58,641 nt of DNA from Chloroflexota bacterium (GTDB lineage: Bacteria; Chloroflexota; Dehalococcoidia; SM23-28-2; HRBIN24), in NCBI GenBank assembly GCA_030550295.1, contig JAUQPQ010000002.1, positions 1 to 58,641 on the forward strand. The letters run 5' to 3'. Shown one piece after another: positions 31,556 to 40,674 of this stretch (the first letter of the stretch is position 1; each line of letters opens with the position of its first letter). The notes under the pieces were generated by a model that was not told the origin of the DNA, searched no databases, and saw only the letters and a program-made list of their open reading frames with translations. A program made the position numbers and the translations under genes.

Positions 31556-32632
31556 ATGGTAGAGTTTGGCATGCTTCACCTGTTTGAACACCCGGCGGGC
31601 CGCACCGAGAAGCAGGTGTTAGAGGAGCAGCTGGACCTAATGGTCCAGGCCGAGGACTATGGCTTCCACTCGGTCTGGCCGGCGGAGCACCACTTCAGCG
31701 AGTACGGGTATTGCGCATCTCCTGTGGTACACCTAGCTTATGTGGCCGCCCGCACCAAGCGCCTACGCCTGGGGACGGGGGTAGTGGTGTTGCCCCTTAA
31801 CCATCCCATCCGCGTGGCCGAGGACTACGCCACCTTGGACCTAATATCCGAAGGACGGGTAGAGCTGGGCCTAGGCCGCGGCTACCAGCCCCACGAGTTT
31901 CGCGGCTACGGTATAGAACAGACCAAAAGCCGCCAGATCTTCCACGAGGGAGTGGAGATCCTCATCAAGGCGTGGACGGAGGAGCGCTTTAGCTATCATG
32001 GCCAGTTCTATCAGGTAGAGAACCTGGAGGTGAGGCCCAAGCCCCTCCAAAAGCCCCACCCACCCATCTGGATGGCAGCCCTCTCCAACGAGACCTTCGC
32101 CCTGTGCGGCCAGTACGGGTTCAACCTCCTAACGGCCTTCGCCTTCGGGGCCGACTTGGAGCGCGTCCACGGCAACATCGAGCAGTGGCGGCAGGCCCTA
32201 AGGGAGGGAGGACGAGATCCCAGCCAGTATCGGGTCGGGTGCCTGGCCATGACCTACGTGGCCGAGACTACCCAACAGGCCATAGACGACTTCGCCGAGC
32301 CTGTGCTGTGGTACTACCACACCTTCGCCAAGTATGTAGCCCCTCCCCCTGGCCACCCCCCAATACCTACGTACGAGCTGTATGCCCTCACACGGGACTT
32401 TGTAGCATCGGCCACCTGGGAAGACCTGCTGCGGCGTGGAGCAGTAGTCGTGGGCAGCCCCGACCAGGTGGTGGACAGGATAGGCCAGATCGTGGAGGCC
32501 ACAGGGATCAACCTGTACCTGGCATGGATCCGCATAGGTGGCCTGGACCACAAGAAGGTACTGCGCTCCATGGAGCTTATGGCCAGCCGGGTAATGCCTC
32601 AGCTTAAGGCCTTAGGGGTCCCTGCTAGCTAG
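31556..32632 (+). CDS. LLM-class flavin/F420-dependent oxidoreductase
   Basis: A 358-residue luciferase-like monooxygenase-fold protein: EDYGFHSVWPAEHHFSEYG, LGTGVVVLPLNHPIRVAED, SEGRVELGLGRGYQPHEF and PIWMAALSNETFALCGQYG. It belongs to the alkanal monooxygenase-like LLM branch, distinct from the protein at 18922. AGGAGGT seven bases upstream supports ATG 31556 over ATG 31550. Substrate unknown; a zinc alcohol dehydrogenase follows after 27 bases, so oxidation of an alcohol or aldehyde pair is conceivable. Confidence 0.83.
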   Translation: MVEFGMLHLFEHPAGRTEKQVLEEQLDLMVQAEDYGFHSVWPAEHHFSEYGYCASPVVHLAYVAARTKRLRLGTGVVVLPLNHPIRVAEDYATLDLISEGRVELGLGRGYQPHEFRGYGIEQTKSRQIFHEGVEILIKAWTEERFSYHGQFYQVENLEVRPKPLQKPHPPIWMAALSNETFALCGQYGFNLLTAFAFGADLERVHGNIEQWRQALREGGRDPSQYRVGCLAMTYVAETTQQAIDDFAEPVLWYYHTFAKYVAPPPGHPPIPTYELYALTRDFVASATWEDLLRRGAVVVGSPDQVVDRIGQIVEATGINLYLAWIRIGGLDHKKVLRSMELMASRVMPQLKALGVPAS

Positions 32633-32659
32633 GCGAGGCGTATGGGGGGAGGGCGGGCG

Positions 32660-33754
32660 ATGAAGGCAGCTGTCCTGTACAGCCTCGAGGTGCCCCTCCA
32701 GGTAGAGGAGGTGGAGCTAGCCCCTCCTGGCCCCCAGGAGGTGCTAGTGCGCATCGTCGCCTCGGGCGTCTGCCACTCCGACCTGCACGTTATGGAGGGG
32801 GTGCTACCCCACCCCCTACCTGTCGTCCTTGGTCACGAAGGAGCAGGGATAGTGGAGGAGGTAGGGCCAGGCGTAGATTCTCTCCGGCCCGGCGACCACG
32901 TGGTCATCTCGGTAGTGCCTGTGTGCGGTCGGTGCCGCTTCTGCATCAGGGGCCGCACAAACTTGTGTATTGGCATTCGCACCGCCCCAGGAGTAATGGC
33001 CGATGGAACCCGTCGCCTACGCCGGGGTGAGGAGGAGATCAACCACTTTAGCCTCGTTTCCTCCTTTGCCCAGTATGCTGTGGTCCATGCAGGGGCAGCG
33101 ATAAAAGTGCGCAACGACGCCCCCCTTGACAAGGTATGCCTCATAGGGTGCGGCGTGATAACGGGGGTAGGGGCAGCCCTCAACCGGGCTCGGGTGGAGC
33201 CAGGAAGCTCATGCGTAGTAGTGGGATGCGGCGGGGTAGGCCTTAGCGTCATCCAGGGATGCGTGTTGGCCGGGGCCTCCACCATCGTTGCTGTAGACCT
33301 GGTGCCTCAAAGGCTAGAGGTGGCCCAACGCCTTGGGGCCACCCACGTAGTGAACGCCAGCCAAGGCGATGCCATAGCCCAGGTGCGAGAGATCACGGGA
33401 GGAGGGGCCGATTACGCCTTCGAGGTGGTAGGCAAGGAGGAGACGGCCTCTCTGGCCTTCTCTTGCCTAGCCCGGGGAGGCACTTTAGTGCTGGTGGGCG
33501 TGGGGCCCAGAGAAGCGCGGCTGCCTATACCCATCACCCCCACTGTCCTTAACGAAAGGGCCGTCCTGGGCTGCGACTACGGATCGGCCCGGCAGTGGCG
33601 AGACATCCCCTGGCTGGTGGACATGTACATGGCCGGCCGCCTCCACCTAGACGAGATGGTGGGCCGAACCTACCTTCTGGAAGCCATCAACGATGCCATT
33701 AACGACCTAAGGGCCGCCCAAGTGGTGCGCCCCGTAGTCCTCCCCTGGGGATGA
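32660..33754 (+). CDS. Zinc-dependent alcohol dehydrogenase (MDR family)
   Basis: A 364-residue NAD(P)-dependent dehydrogenase. The catalytic zinc site is GVCHSDLH plus LGHEGAGIVEEVG; the structural zinc lobe CGRCRFCIRGRTNLC has all four Cys; the Rossmann motif is VVVGCGGVGLSVIQG followed by Asp in VAVDLVPQR, which favours NAD over NADP. This matches class III/aryl-alcohol dehydrogenase-like enzymes. GGAGGG precedes ATG 32660; the six in-frame codons upstream are not conserved in the family. Confidence 0.88.
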   Translation: MKAAVLYSLEVPLQVEEVELAPPGPQEVLVRIVASGVCHSDLHVMEGVLPHPLPVVLGHEGAGIVEEVGPGVDSLRPGDHVVISVVPVCGRCRFCIRGRTNLCIGIRTAPGVMADGTRRLRRGEEEINHFSLVSSFAQYAVVHAGAAIKVRNDAPLDKVCLIGCGVITGVGAALNRARVEPGSSCVVVGCGGVGLSVIQGCVLAGASTIVAVDLVPQRLEVAQRLGATHVVNASQGDAIAQVREITGGGADYAFEVVGKEETASLAFSCLARGGTLVLVGVGPREARLPIPITPTVLNERAVLGCDYGSARQWRDIPWLVDMYMAGRLHLDEMVGRTYLLEAINDAINDLRAAQVVRPVVLPWG

Positions 33755-33804
33755 CAGGGGATATAGCCTAAGGATAGCTCCCCTATGTAATATGGGATGG
33801 GGGA

Positions 33805-33879
33805 GCCACCGTAGCTCAGAGGCAGAGCAGCGGTTTCGTAAACCGCGTGTCGTGGGTTCGAATCCCACCGGTGGCTCCA
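33805..33879 (+). tRNA. tRNA-Thr (anticodon CGT)
   Basis: Acceptor stem GCCACCG/CGGTGGC, D arm GCTC-AGAGGCA-GAGC, anticodon stem GCGGT/ACCGC with loop TTCGTAA (anticodon CGT), T arm GTGGG-TTCGAAT-CCCAC, discriminator T and encoded CCA (33877-33879). Confidence 0.95.
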
Positions 33880-33911
33880 GGCCCTTCGTCTAGAGCTAGA
33901 GGAGGAAAGAA

Positions 33912-34433
33912 ATGGGAGTGCGTACTACCTCCCAAGAGCTGGAGCATGCCCGAGCGATCCAAGACATAGCCAAGGCCCGCTTCCCCTACCCTACCCGGGG
34001 CCGCCCTTACCTGAAGACCTACACGAATCACCCCCAACGCACCATGGGCGTAAAGACGCCGCGAGGGATCGTAGTATACCCAGACATCGTGGTGGTGCGC
34101 CACCCAGAAAACGAGGTGGTGATCTTGGCAGAGGTGGAGACGGCCGACACGGTAACCGCGGACGAGGCCCACGAATGGAAACTCTTCGCCTCACTAGGGC
34201 CCCTATATCTATACGTGCCCATAGGGTACGCCGATGAGGCCCGGCGCCTCTGCAAAAGCCTCAAGATACCTATTGTAGGCCTACGTACCTGGCGGTACAT
34301 CCAAGGGCAAGACCGCCTAGAGATAAACGACATCTTCACCCAGTGGACAGGCCTGGAAGACCTAGCCCCTGAGCCCCTGCGTGGCTTCCTCAAGCGCTAT
34401 CTAGAGTTCAGAGAGCGGGAGATGGCCAGCTAG
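33912..34433 (+). CDS. Hypothetical protein with PD-(D/E)xK nuclease-like core
   Basis: Not assigned to a named family. The 173-residue protein has a beta-strand/Asp/beta-strand/Glu pattern, VVYPDIVVV (D58) then VVILAEVETADTV (E74, E76), followed by a helix with K90. This resembles the PD-(D/E)xK nuclease core, though the usual Lys after the Glu is Glu here. It starts 33 bases after tRNA-Thr with GAGGAGGAAAG upstream and overlaps the convergent DUF1786 gene by four bases. Nuclease activity is an inference from pattern only. Confidence 0.5.
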   Translation: MGVRTTSQELEHARAIQDIAKARFPYPTRGRPYLKTYTNHPQRTMGVKTPRGIVVYPDIVVVRHPENEVVILAEVETADTVTADEAHEWKLFASLGPLYLYVPIGYADEARRLCKSLKIPIVGLRTWRYIQGQDRLEINDIFTQWTGLEDLAPEPLRGFLKRYLEFREREMAS

Positions 34434-35527
34434 CTTAGGCCCAGGGCCCCTAGAATCTCCTCTCCCCGCTGGGGGTACTTCTCAGCGAAGGCCCATAACA
34501 GCCCAAAGCATCCTGCTAGCATCATGTCGCCGTGGGGCACAGCAAAGTAGGGGTTAAGACTGCTCCCTTTGAGCTTGCCTCTCTGGGGGCCAGTTACCGC
34601 TACAAAGGGCTCCCTACCGCCCGAGGGATCAGCGTAATAGACTCCGTGACCATGCCCCTCAAACACCTCATCGTGAGTGAGGCTACCCAAGACGAGGCGA
34701 CGGCTCATGTCCTCTATCTGCTCAGGAGAGAGGAGGCCTGTATGGTGCTCATAAAGGGAGTATATATGGGTGCCCCGCAAGTGGAAGGCTAAGGTATGCA
34801 TATTGCCTAGGTTGATGATTAACTGCTCTTGGTGGCCTTTCACTACCGGGTCTTGTAGGGCACCCAAGGCGGCTGCCGGGCCAGTATCTAGGAACACCAC
34901 GGGCACCCCCTCGGGGGCGGCCAAGGCCAAGAGAGCACGGGCCCTAGTTAGGTAAGGCGGCACCTCCTCTGGGGTCATGGCGAAGCGCAAAAGGTCGTTC
35001 CCTCCCTCTGCCACCCGACGCAGGTGCTGGAAGCGGAAGAGGCGATCGGAGTATCCGGGAGGGGCCGCGCCATGATCTAGGCACGCCACCGCCAGGCCAT
35101 CCCACTGCCCTTCCACTGCGAAGAGCTGCAAGGCGCGCCTGATGGCCTCCAGGTCCAGGTCTTTCAGCTCTATGCGCACCGTCCGCCCATCGAGGGAGCG
35201 GGCCTCATCTTCTGATATTAGGACTACCCCCATTTCGCGCACACGTTCTAAGTCGTCATCGAAGGTCTGGGCCGCTTCTGGGGTGGCATAGGCAGGGAGG
35301 CCTGCCTTGATATGTCGTTCCAGGGCCCAGTGGCAGGGGCCTCCCCCCTGCACCGTGCCTGTAAGGACCACCGCCTTCCCTTCCTGGGTGGCCTGGGAAA
35401 TGCGACGGGCAGCGATCTCAGTGGGCGAGGGGAGGATGAGCTGGACGCAGTTCTCTATGGGCTGCTCCGTGTCCAGAAGCAGGATGTCTTGGGTGCCCGT
35501 TCCCACGTCTATGGCCAGGATGCGCAT
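34430..35527 (-). CDS. DUF1786 family protein (ASKHA-like fold)
   Basis: A 365-residue protein beginning MRILAIDVGTGTQDILLLD, a phosphate-1 loop as in ASKHA sugar kinases and Hsp70, with a second nucleotide-fold segment VPVVFLDTGPAAALGAL and HGDMMLAGCFGLLWAF near the end. Matches DUF1786, often annotated in methanogens and Chloroflexota as pyruvate-formate-lyase-activating-like without evidence. Function unknown. Its start lies 15 bases after the upstream hydrolase stop. Confidence 0.75.
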   Translation of the reverse strand: MRILAIDVGTGTQDILLLDTEQPIENCVQLILPSPTEIAARRISQATQEGKAVVLTGTVQGGGPCHWALERHIKAGLPAYATPEAAQTFDDDLERVREMGVVLISEDEARSLDGRTVRIELKDLDLEAIRRALQLFAVEGQWDGLAVACLDHGAAPPGYSDRLFRFQHLRRVAEGGNDLLRFAMTPEEVPPYLTRARALLALAAPEGVPVVFLDTGPAAALGALQDPVVKGHQEQLIINLGNMHTLAFHLRGTHIYSLYEHHTGLLSPEQIEDMSRRLVLGSLTHDEVFEGHGHGVYYADPSGGREPFVAVTGPQRGKLKGSSLNPYFAVPHGDMMLAGCFGLLWAFAEKYPQRGEEILGALGLS

Positions 35528-35542
35528 CGCCTCAACGCCCCC

Positions 35543-36442
35543 TCAACGTCCCTTAAGATGCTCGATGAACCAGTCCCTGGCCGCCTGGGCCGTCTGCTGG
35601 AAGAAGGTGGTATAGACATCGAAGTGGCCCCCGGGGACCAAAAGGAGCTTTTTCGGCTCCAGGGCCACGTTGTAGGCCTCCAAGGCCAAGTCGGCCACTG
35701 CTAGATGGTCGTAGGCGGCGACGATCATGAGAAGGGGTGTGGGGCTTACCCTCTGGATGAAGGCCCCCGGCTCATATTCCAAGATGAGCTCCAGAGATCG
35801 CAGGGTGACCTCGTTACGCCAAGAGGGTGCCCTTTGGGCAGCCAGCATAAACCACTCGTAGGAGTCGCGCGTAGGTAAGGCGCAGGGGGTGGAAAGGGGG
35901 TCTTCGGCCACGACAGGGATGGTAGCTGGGGGGTTACCTGCCATGCGCGCCTGCCTATCGGCCTCCAGCACCTCCTCTACCTGGTGGAGAAGATCAGCCC
36001 GCACCAGACGTTGGCGGTTACGATAGCCACTTATAAGGGGGACCTGGGATACGACACAGCGCACCCTCCGGTCGAGGGCCCCCACCACAATGGCATGCCC
36101 CCCTGAATAAGAGGTACCCCAAACGCCAAGGCGCTCTTTGTCCACCTGAGGGAGGGTGCGGGCATAGGTGATAGCATGGCGATAGTCCCGTACCTGGGCC
36201 CAGGGGTCTATCTCCTGGCGGGGGTGGCCATCGGAGGCGCCAAAGTTGCGGTGGTCGAAAACCAAAACACCAAGCCCCGCCTCAGCGAAGGCCTCAGCGT
36301 AACTGTCTAGGAACATCTCCTTGACGGCGGAAAATCCGTGGGCCATGACTACCGTGGGCAGGGGCCCCTGGGCGTTTGGGGGGTAATAGAACCATCCGCG
36401 CAGAGTCACCCCTTCTGCGTTGAACTCTATGTCCTGGCGCAT
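35543..36442 (-). CDS. Alpha/beta hydrolase, dienelactone hydrolase / acetyl xylan esterase-like
   Basis: A 299-residue hydrolase: VVMAHGFSAVKEMFL (oxyanion region), LVFDHRNFGASDGHPRQE, nucleophile elbow GVWGTSYSGGHAIVV with Ser, Asp in IVAAYDHLA and catalytic His in PGGHFDVY. The start at 36442 (MRQDIEFNAEGVTLRG) is set by GGAGGT seven bases upstream. Relatives act on esters and cyclic lactones; substrate unknown. Confidence 0.82.
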   Translation of the reverse strand: MRQDIEFNAEGVTLRGWFYYPPNAQGPLPTVVMAHGFSAVKEMFLDSYAEAFAEAGLGVLVFDHRNFGASDGHPRQEIDPWAQVRDYRHAITYARTLPQVDKERLGVWGTSYSGGHAIVVGALDRRVRCVVSQVPLISGYRNRQRLVRADLLHQVEEVLEADRQARMAGNPPATIPVVAEDPLSTPCALPTRDSYEWFMLAAQRAPSWRNEVTLRSLELILEYEPGAFIQRVSPTPLLMIVAAYDHLAVADLALEAYNVALEPKKLLLVPGGHFDVYTTFFQQTAQAARDWFIEHLKGR

Positions 36443-36474
36443 CCGTCTACCTCCGGTACTTAAAGGTATGGCCA

Positions 36475-36747
36475 TTATAACTTGCCCACCAAGATAAGTA
36501 GCCCTATCAGGATGAAGGCCAAAGCGGCCCCTTTCTCTACCCACTCCATGGGGATGTAACGCCCTCCAATTAGGCCCACCAACACCGCCAGTCCGGTGGC
36601 GAGGCCGAAGGCCACCAAGGCCCCCACGAGGATGGGGATAGGGGCCCGCTCGCGAGCAGAAAGGGCCAGCACTGCCAGCTGGGTCTTGTCGCCCAGCTCG
36701 GCCAAGAAGATGAGGGCGAAGGTGGTTAGGAACACTTTCCACTCCAT
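36475..36747 (-). CDS. GDT1/TMEM165 (UPF0016) family cation transporter, single-repeat form
   Basis: A 90-residue membrane protein containing one copy of the UPF0016 motif, FLAELGDKTQLAVLAL (ExGDKT), and three transmembrane helices (about 5-25, 37-60, 68-88). Eukaryotic GDT1/TMEM165 and most bacterial forms carry two inverted copies and exchange Ca2+ or Mn2+ for H+. This half-size protein would have to form a dimer or pair with another subunit. ATG 36747 (MEWKVFLTTF) is the sensible start; upstream in-frame sequence overlaps serS. Confidence 0.8.
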   Translation of the reverse strand: MEWKVFLTTFALIFLAELGDKTQLAVLALSARERAPIPILVGALVAFGLATGLAVLVGLIGGRYIPMEWVEKGAALAFILIGLLILVGKL

Positions 36748-36776
36748 GGCTGCCTTCTGCCTTTGCCCAGCCACCT

Positions 36777-38114
36777 TTATGGCGCCAGGGGACGATCGTC
36801 GTCTGGGGTTATCACCTCTTGTCCTGCTAGGTATGGGCGCAAGGGGGCAGGGACTATGACTGCGCCGTCGGCCTGTTGGTAGTTTTCTAGGAGGGCGATC
36901 ATGGTACGGGGCAGGGCGAGGCCGGAGCCGTTGAGGGTATGGACGAACTCTGGCCTGGCCCCCTTTTCGCGGCGGAAGCGGATGTTGGCCCGCCTCGCCT
37001 GGAAGTCGGTACAGTTGGAGCAGGAGGATACTTCTAACCACTCTCCCGATCCTGGTGCCCACGCCTCGATGTCATAAGTCATGGCAGCGCTGAAGCCCAG
37101 CTCTCCGGTGCAAAGGAGGACCACCCGGTGGGGTATGCCCAAAGCCCTCAGCACGGCGCAGGCGTCTTCCACTAGGGCCTCCAATTCCTCCTGGGACCGC
37201 TCCGGTTCGACGAACTTATAAAGCTCCACCTTATCGAACTGGTGCACCCGCTTTATGCCTCTTACTTCGCGGCCAGCGGTGAACTTCTCCCGACGGAAGC
37301 AGGGGGTGTAGGCCACGTAATAAATGGGCAGGCTCCCCGGGGACAAGATCTCGTCGCGATGGAGGTTGGTAAGGGCTACCTCGGCAGTAGGAAGGAGCCA
37401 AAGGTCTTCTTCAGCGTCGCGGTACATAAATTCGGCGAAGGTGGGCAGCCATCCGCCCTTCCACATGCACTCCCCACGCACCAAGGCAGGCGGATACACC
37501 TCTTTGTAGCCGCGAGCGGTGTGGAAGTCTAGCATCCAGGAGATGAGGGCCCGTTGGAGGCGGGCCCCAGCCCCCCTTAGGACGTAAAAATGGGAGCCAG
37601 AGAGTTTTACTCCCGCCTGGAAGTCGATTATTCCTAGGTGTTCGGCTAGCTCCCAATGGGGCCGCGGCGTGTAAGTGAAAGAGGGGGGATCACCCCATTG
37701 GCGCACCACTAAGTTGTCCTTCTCCCCCTCCCCGAGGGGGACGCGGGGGTGGGGGATGTTGGGGAGCTGGAGGAGGAGTTGGTGGAGCCGCGCCTCTGCC
37801 TCTTTCAACTGGGCCTCCAAGCCCTCCAGCTGCTGCGAGAGGAAAGATGATCGGGCTACCAGGTCATCACGGCGGTGCTGGGCCCGCCTCCTCTCCCTCA
37901 CGTCCACCTGAGGGTCGTTGATCAGGCGAGAGAGCTGGCCTATCTCCTTGGAGAGGGCATTGCGCTCAGAACGTATCGTCTCTACCTGGTGGGTGTACTG
38001 GCGCCACAGGCGGTCCACCTCTATCAGTTCGTCGAGAGGGGCCTGAGCATGGCGGCGCTGTAAGGCCTCCCGTACCACATCGGGATGGTCACGGATGAGC
38101 TGGAGGGAAAGCAC
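36777..38114 (-). CDS. serS: Seryl-tRNA synthetase
   Basis: SerRS, 445 residues. An N-terminal coiled-coil arm (about 1-110) grips the tRNA; the class II catalytic domain has motif 2 PCFRREKFTAGREVRGIKR (the family sequence usually reads E-AGS-GRDTRG) and motif 3 NGSGLALPRTMIALLENYQ. Start at 38114 one base from the Nudix stop. Part of the leftward greA-lysS-Nudix-serS series. Confidence 0.95.
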   Translation of the reverse strand: MLSLQLIRDHPDVVREALQRRHAQAPLDELIEVDRLWRQYTHQVETIRSERNALSKEIGQLSRLINDPQVDVRERRRAQHRRDDLVARSSFLSQQLEGLEAQLKEAEARLHQLLLQLPNIPHPRVPLGEGEKDNLVVRQWGDPPSFTYTPRPHWELAEHLGIIDFQAGVKLSGSHFYVLRGAGARLQRALISWMLDFHTARGYKEVYPPALVRGECMWKGGWLPTFAEFMYRDAEEDLWLLPTAEVALTNLHRDEILSPGSLPIYYVAYTPCFRREKFTAGREVRGIKRVHQFDKVELYKFVEPERSQEELEALVEDACAVLRALGIPHRVVLLCTGELGFSAAMTYDIEAWAPGSGEWLEVSSCSNCTDFQARRANIRFRREKGARPEFVHTLNGSGLALPRTMIALLENYQQADGAVIVPAPLRPYLAGQEVITPDDDRPLAP

Positions 38115-38115
38115 T

Positions 38116-38607
38116 TTATCTCCTCTCCCTGGCCAGTCGGAACCCCTCTAGGGCCAACAGGCGTACGTCCTCGGAAGGGCGGGCGGCGAGGCCACAGGCA
38201 CCCTGGGGCTCAAGAGGATACCCCTGGCGCAGATCTGATTCGGTAGCCCAACACATGAGAAAAGGCCCCCTCGGCACAGGAGAGGGCCCGGCTACAGGAC
38301 GGCAGAAGTAGATAAGGTCTATATGGAAGTGGGGATTTTGGGGATCGGCAGCATCTTCGATGAGCACTGTATAGGGAGGCTGCACTTGTCTGGGGTATGA
38401 GAAGGGGAGGTGGGGAGCTACAGGTATAACTTCTACCTCTAGCCCCGTCTCCTCCTGCACCTCCCGCAGGACAGCGGTGACAGGATCTTCGCTAGGCAAT
38501 AGGTGGCCCCCCGGGGGCACCCACATCTGGAGACGGGGATGCCATAGGAATAGGGTCTTGTCTTCATGAATGACAAAGCCGGTGCAGGTGAAGTGGGCCT
38601 CAGTCAT
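38116..38607 (-). CDS. Nudix hydrolase
   Basis: A 163-residue protein with the Nudix box starting at GGHLLPSEDPVTAVLREVQE and ending ETGLEV, which keeps the REVQEE catalytic residues. Such enzymes hydrolyse nucleoside diphosphate-linked compounds; substrate not determinable here. It lies between lysS (8-base overlap) and serS, so it may clear diadenosine polyphosphates produced by these synthetases, which is inference. Confidence 0.88.
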   Translation of the reverse strand: MTEAHFTCTGFVIHEDKTLFLWHPRLQMWVPPGGHLLPSEDPVTAVLREVQEETGLEVEVIPVAPHLPFSYPRQVQPPYTVLIEDAADPQNPHFHIDLIYFCRPVAGPSPVPRGPFLMCWATESDLRQGYPLEPQGACGLAARPSEDVRLLALEGFRLARERR

Positions 38608-40075
38608 GGCTCTCCCTGAGGGCTGGGAAGAGGATCACCTCGCGAATGGAGCTCTGGCCGGTGAGGGCCATCACCAGGCGATCGATGCCGATGCCCAGGC
38701 CGCCAGCGGGAGGCATGCCGTGTTCCAGGGCTACCAGGAAGTCCTCATCGCCCAACTCTACCTCTTCGTCTGCCGCCTGGCGACGCTGGGCCTGGTCCAA
38801 AAACCGCCGACGCTGCTCCATGGGGTCGTTCAGCTCGGTATAGGCGTTGGCCACCTCCCTTCCGGCGATGAACAGCTCGAAACGCTCCACAAAATAAGGG
38901 TCATGGGGCTTGCTCTTGGCTAAGGGGGAGAGCTCCACAGGGTAGTCCAAGATGAAGGTAGGGTGGATAAGCCTAGGCTCTACCAGATGGGCCAGGGACT
39001 CATCAATGATCTTGCCCCGGTCCCAATGGGGCTGCACGGGAAGGCCACGGGCCTCCACCGCCTCCCGCAGCTGGGAGAGGGGTGTATGGGGAGATATGTC
39101 TAGGCCAGCGTACTGGAGGAGGGCCTCCCGCAGGGTCATACGCCGCCAGGGCGGCGAGAAATCGATCACCTCGCCTTGGTAGGGGACGCAGAGGGTCCCC
39201 ACCGCCTCTTTGGCCACGTATACTATCAGCTCCTCTGTAAGCTCCATGATGTCGTTGTAGTCGGCGTAGGCCTGGTAGGCCTCCAGCATGGTGAACTCAG
39301 GGTTGTATTTACCAGACACCCCTTCATTCCGGAATACCCGACCCAGCTCGTACACCTTCTCGTAGCCACCTACCAGTAGGCGCTTAAGGTGGAGTTCTAG
39401 GGCGATGCGTAAGTACAGATGGCGCTCCAGGGCATTGTGATATGTCACGAAGGGACGAGCAGCAGCACCACCAGCATAAGGCTGAAGGACGGGCGTTTCC
39501 ACCTCCAGAAAGCCTTTGGCATCCAAAAAGCGGCGAATGGCAGAAACGATGCGGCTACGGGTGCGGAACAGCTCCCTTACCTGCCTGTTGGCCATTAGGT
39601 CTAGATAGCGCTGCCGATAACGAACCTCTACGTCCTGAAGGCCGTGCCATTTGGCAGGCGGAGCTCGCAAGGCCTTACACAGGACGACGTAGCGGCGGGC
39701 CAGGACCGTAGGCTCACCGGTACGGGTACGGAAGACCTCTCCCTCCACCCCTAGGAAGTCGCCAAGGTCTAAGTCGTGGAGGGCCTCATAGGCCTCTTCC
39801 CCCAAAACGTCCAGGCGGTGGTGCGTCTGCACGCGGCCACTAGTGTCCTGGAGATCGATAAAGGTCGCCTTGCCCATATGGCGCATGGCAGTGATACGTC
39901 CTGCCACCACTACCTTAGGTGGGGCAGCGCCTTGGGCCTCAGCCTCCTCCAGGGCAGCTACCGCCTCCTGAGCTGTATGGGTACGGTGGAAGCGGTGAGG
40001 GTAGGGATCTATTCCCCGTTCTCGCCACCGTTGGGCCTTGGCTATACGCTGGGCTATCACCTGGTCGAGATCCAT
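38600..40075 (-). CDS. lysS: Lysyl-tRNA synthetase (class II)
   Basis: Class II LysRS, 491 residues. An N-terminal OB fold binds the anticodon (about 50-150: VVVAGRITAMRHMGKATFID); catalytic motif 2 is VYELGRVFRNEGVSGKYNPE with FTMLEAYQAY, motif 3 is GGLGIGIDRLVMALTG. Start ATG 40075 gives MDLDQVIAQRIAKAQ, the normal opening; further upstream in-frame codons are not part of the family. Downstream of greA by 87 bases. Confidence 0.95.
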   Translation of the reverse strand: MDLDQVIAQRIAKAQRWRERGIDPYPHRFHRTHTAQEAVAALEEAEAQGAAPPKVVVAGRITAMRHMGKATFIDLQDTSGRVQTHHRLDVLGEEAYEALHDLDLGDFLGVEGEVFRTRTGEPTVLARRYVVLCKALRAPPAKWHGLQDVEVRYRQRYLDLMANRQVRELFRTRSRIVSAIRRFLDAKGFLEVETPVLQPYAGGAAARPFVTYHNALERHLYLRIALELHLKRLLVGGYEKVYELGRVFRNEGVSGKYNPEFTMLEAYQAYADYNDIMELTEELIVYVAKEAVGTLCVPYQGEVIDFSPPWRRMTLREALLQYAGLDISPHTPLSQLREAVEARGLPVQPHWDRGKIIDESLAHLVEPRLIHPTFILDYPVELSPLAKSKPHDPYFVERFELFIAGREVANAYTELNDPMEQRRRFLDQAQRRQAADEEVELGDEDFLVALEHGMPPAGGLGIGIDRLVMALTGQSSIREVILFPALRESHD

Positions 40076-40162
40076 CGACGTAGGCCTTAGATTAGCAAAA
40101 CTGCCCTGGGAGGATATCCCGCTTGCCCATTTTAGGGCATATGAGGCCAAAGGGGGATGGCG

Positions 40163-40630
40163 CTAGCTTAGCGCCAATATGGTCCAGCGCCTCTTGCCTG
40201 CCGGCACCTCTACCTCTACCACATCCCCTACCCGGCGCCCCAAGAGGGCCCTGCCTACAGGCGACTCGTTGCTGATGCGCCCTTCCCTAGGCTCCGCCTC
40301 GGCACTGCCTACGATGGTGTACCGGAAGACTCGCCCATCTTCGGCCTGGAGGGTCACGGTAGAGCCTAACACCACCACCTGCGAATTGTGTTGCTCCTCA
40401 ATGATGACGGCGTTCTGAATAATGTGTTCCAGCTCCCTGATCTCCCCCTCCACCATGGCCTGCTCATTCTTGGCATCCTCAAACTCTCCTGACGCCTCTG
40501 AGCCAGCCAGCTCCCGCGCCTCCTGAATGCGTTTGGCCACCTGAGGACGACGGACGTTGATGAGGTAGTCCAGCCGCTCCTTGAACCGGGCCAACCCTTC
40601 CCTGGTGACAGGTATAGGCTTGTCAGACAT
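40163..40630 (-). CDS. greA: Transcript cleavage factor GreA
   Basis: GreA rescues backtracked RNA polymerase. The 155-residue protein has the N-terminal coiled coil (about 1-75) with ASGEFEDAKNEQAMVEGEI, whose tip carries the acidic D/E pair that activates cleavage, and the C-terminal globular domain (VGSAEAEPREGRISNESPVGRALLG). ATG 40630 (MSDKPIPVTREG) is preceded by AAGGGGTGATC. A consensus promoter and a leader hairpin lie upstream. Confidence 0.94.
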   Translation of the reverse strand: MSDKPIPVTREGLARFKERLDYLINVRRPQVAKRIQEARELAGSEASGEFEDAKNEQAMVEGEIRELEHIIQNAVIIEEQHNSQVVVLGSTVTLQAEDGRVFRYTIVGSAEAEPREGRISNESPVGRALLGRRVGDVVEVEVPAGKRRWTILALS

Positions 40631-40674
40631 CTGCTGATCACCCCTTGCGGCTGAATATATGAGAAAAGGGCACA

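Noticed and set aside
36443..36742. N-terminal extension of the hydrolase at 35543
   Set aside because: It overlaps the transporter gene out of frame; the family begins at MRQDIEF, which has a ribosome site.
36748..37062. N-terminal extension of the GDT1-like protein
   Set aside because: It lies in serS on the same strand in another frame and has low-complexity Arg/Pro composition; the membrane protein begins at MEWKVF.
38114..38600. T-box leader before serS
   Set aside because: serS directly follows the Nudix gene with one base between; no room for a leader.
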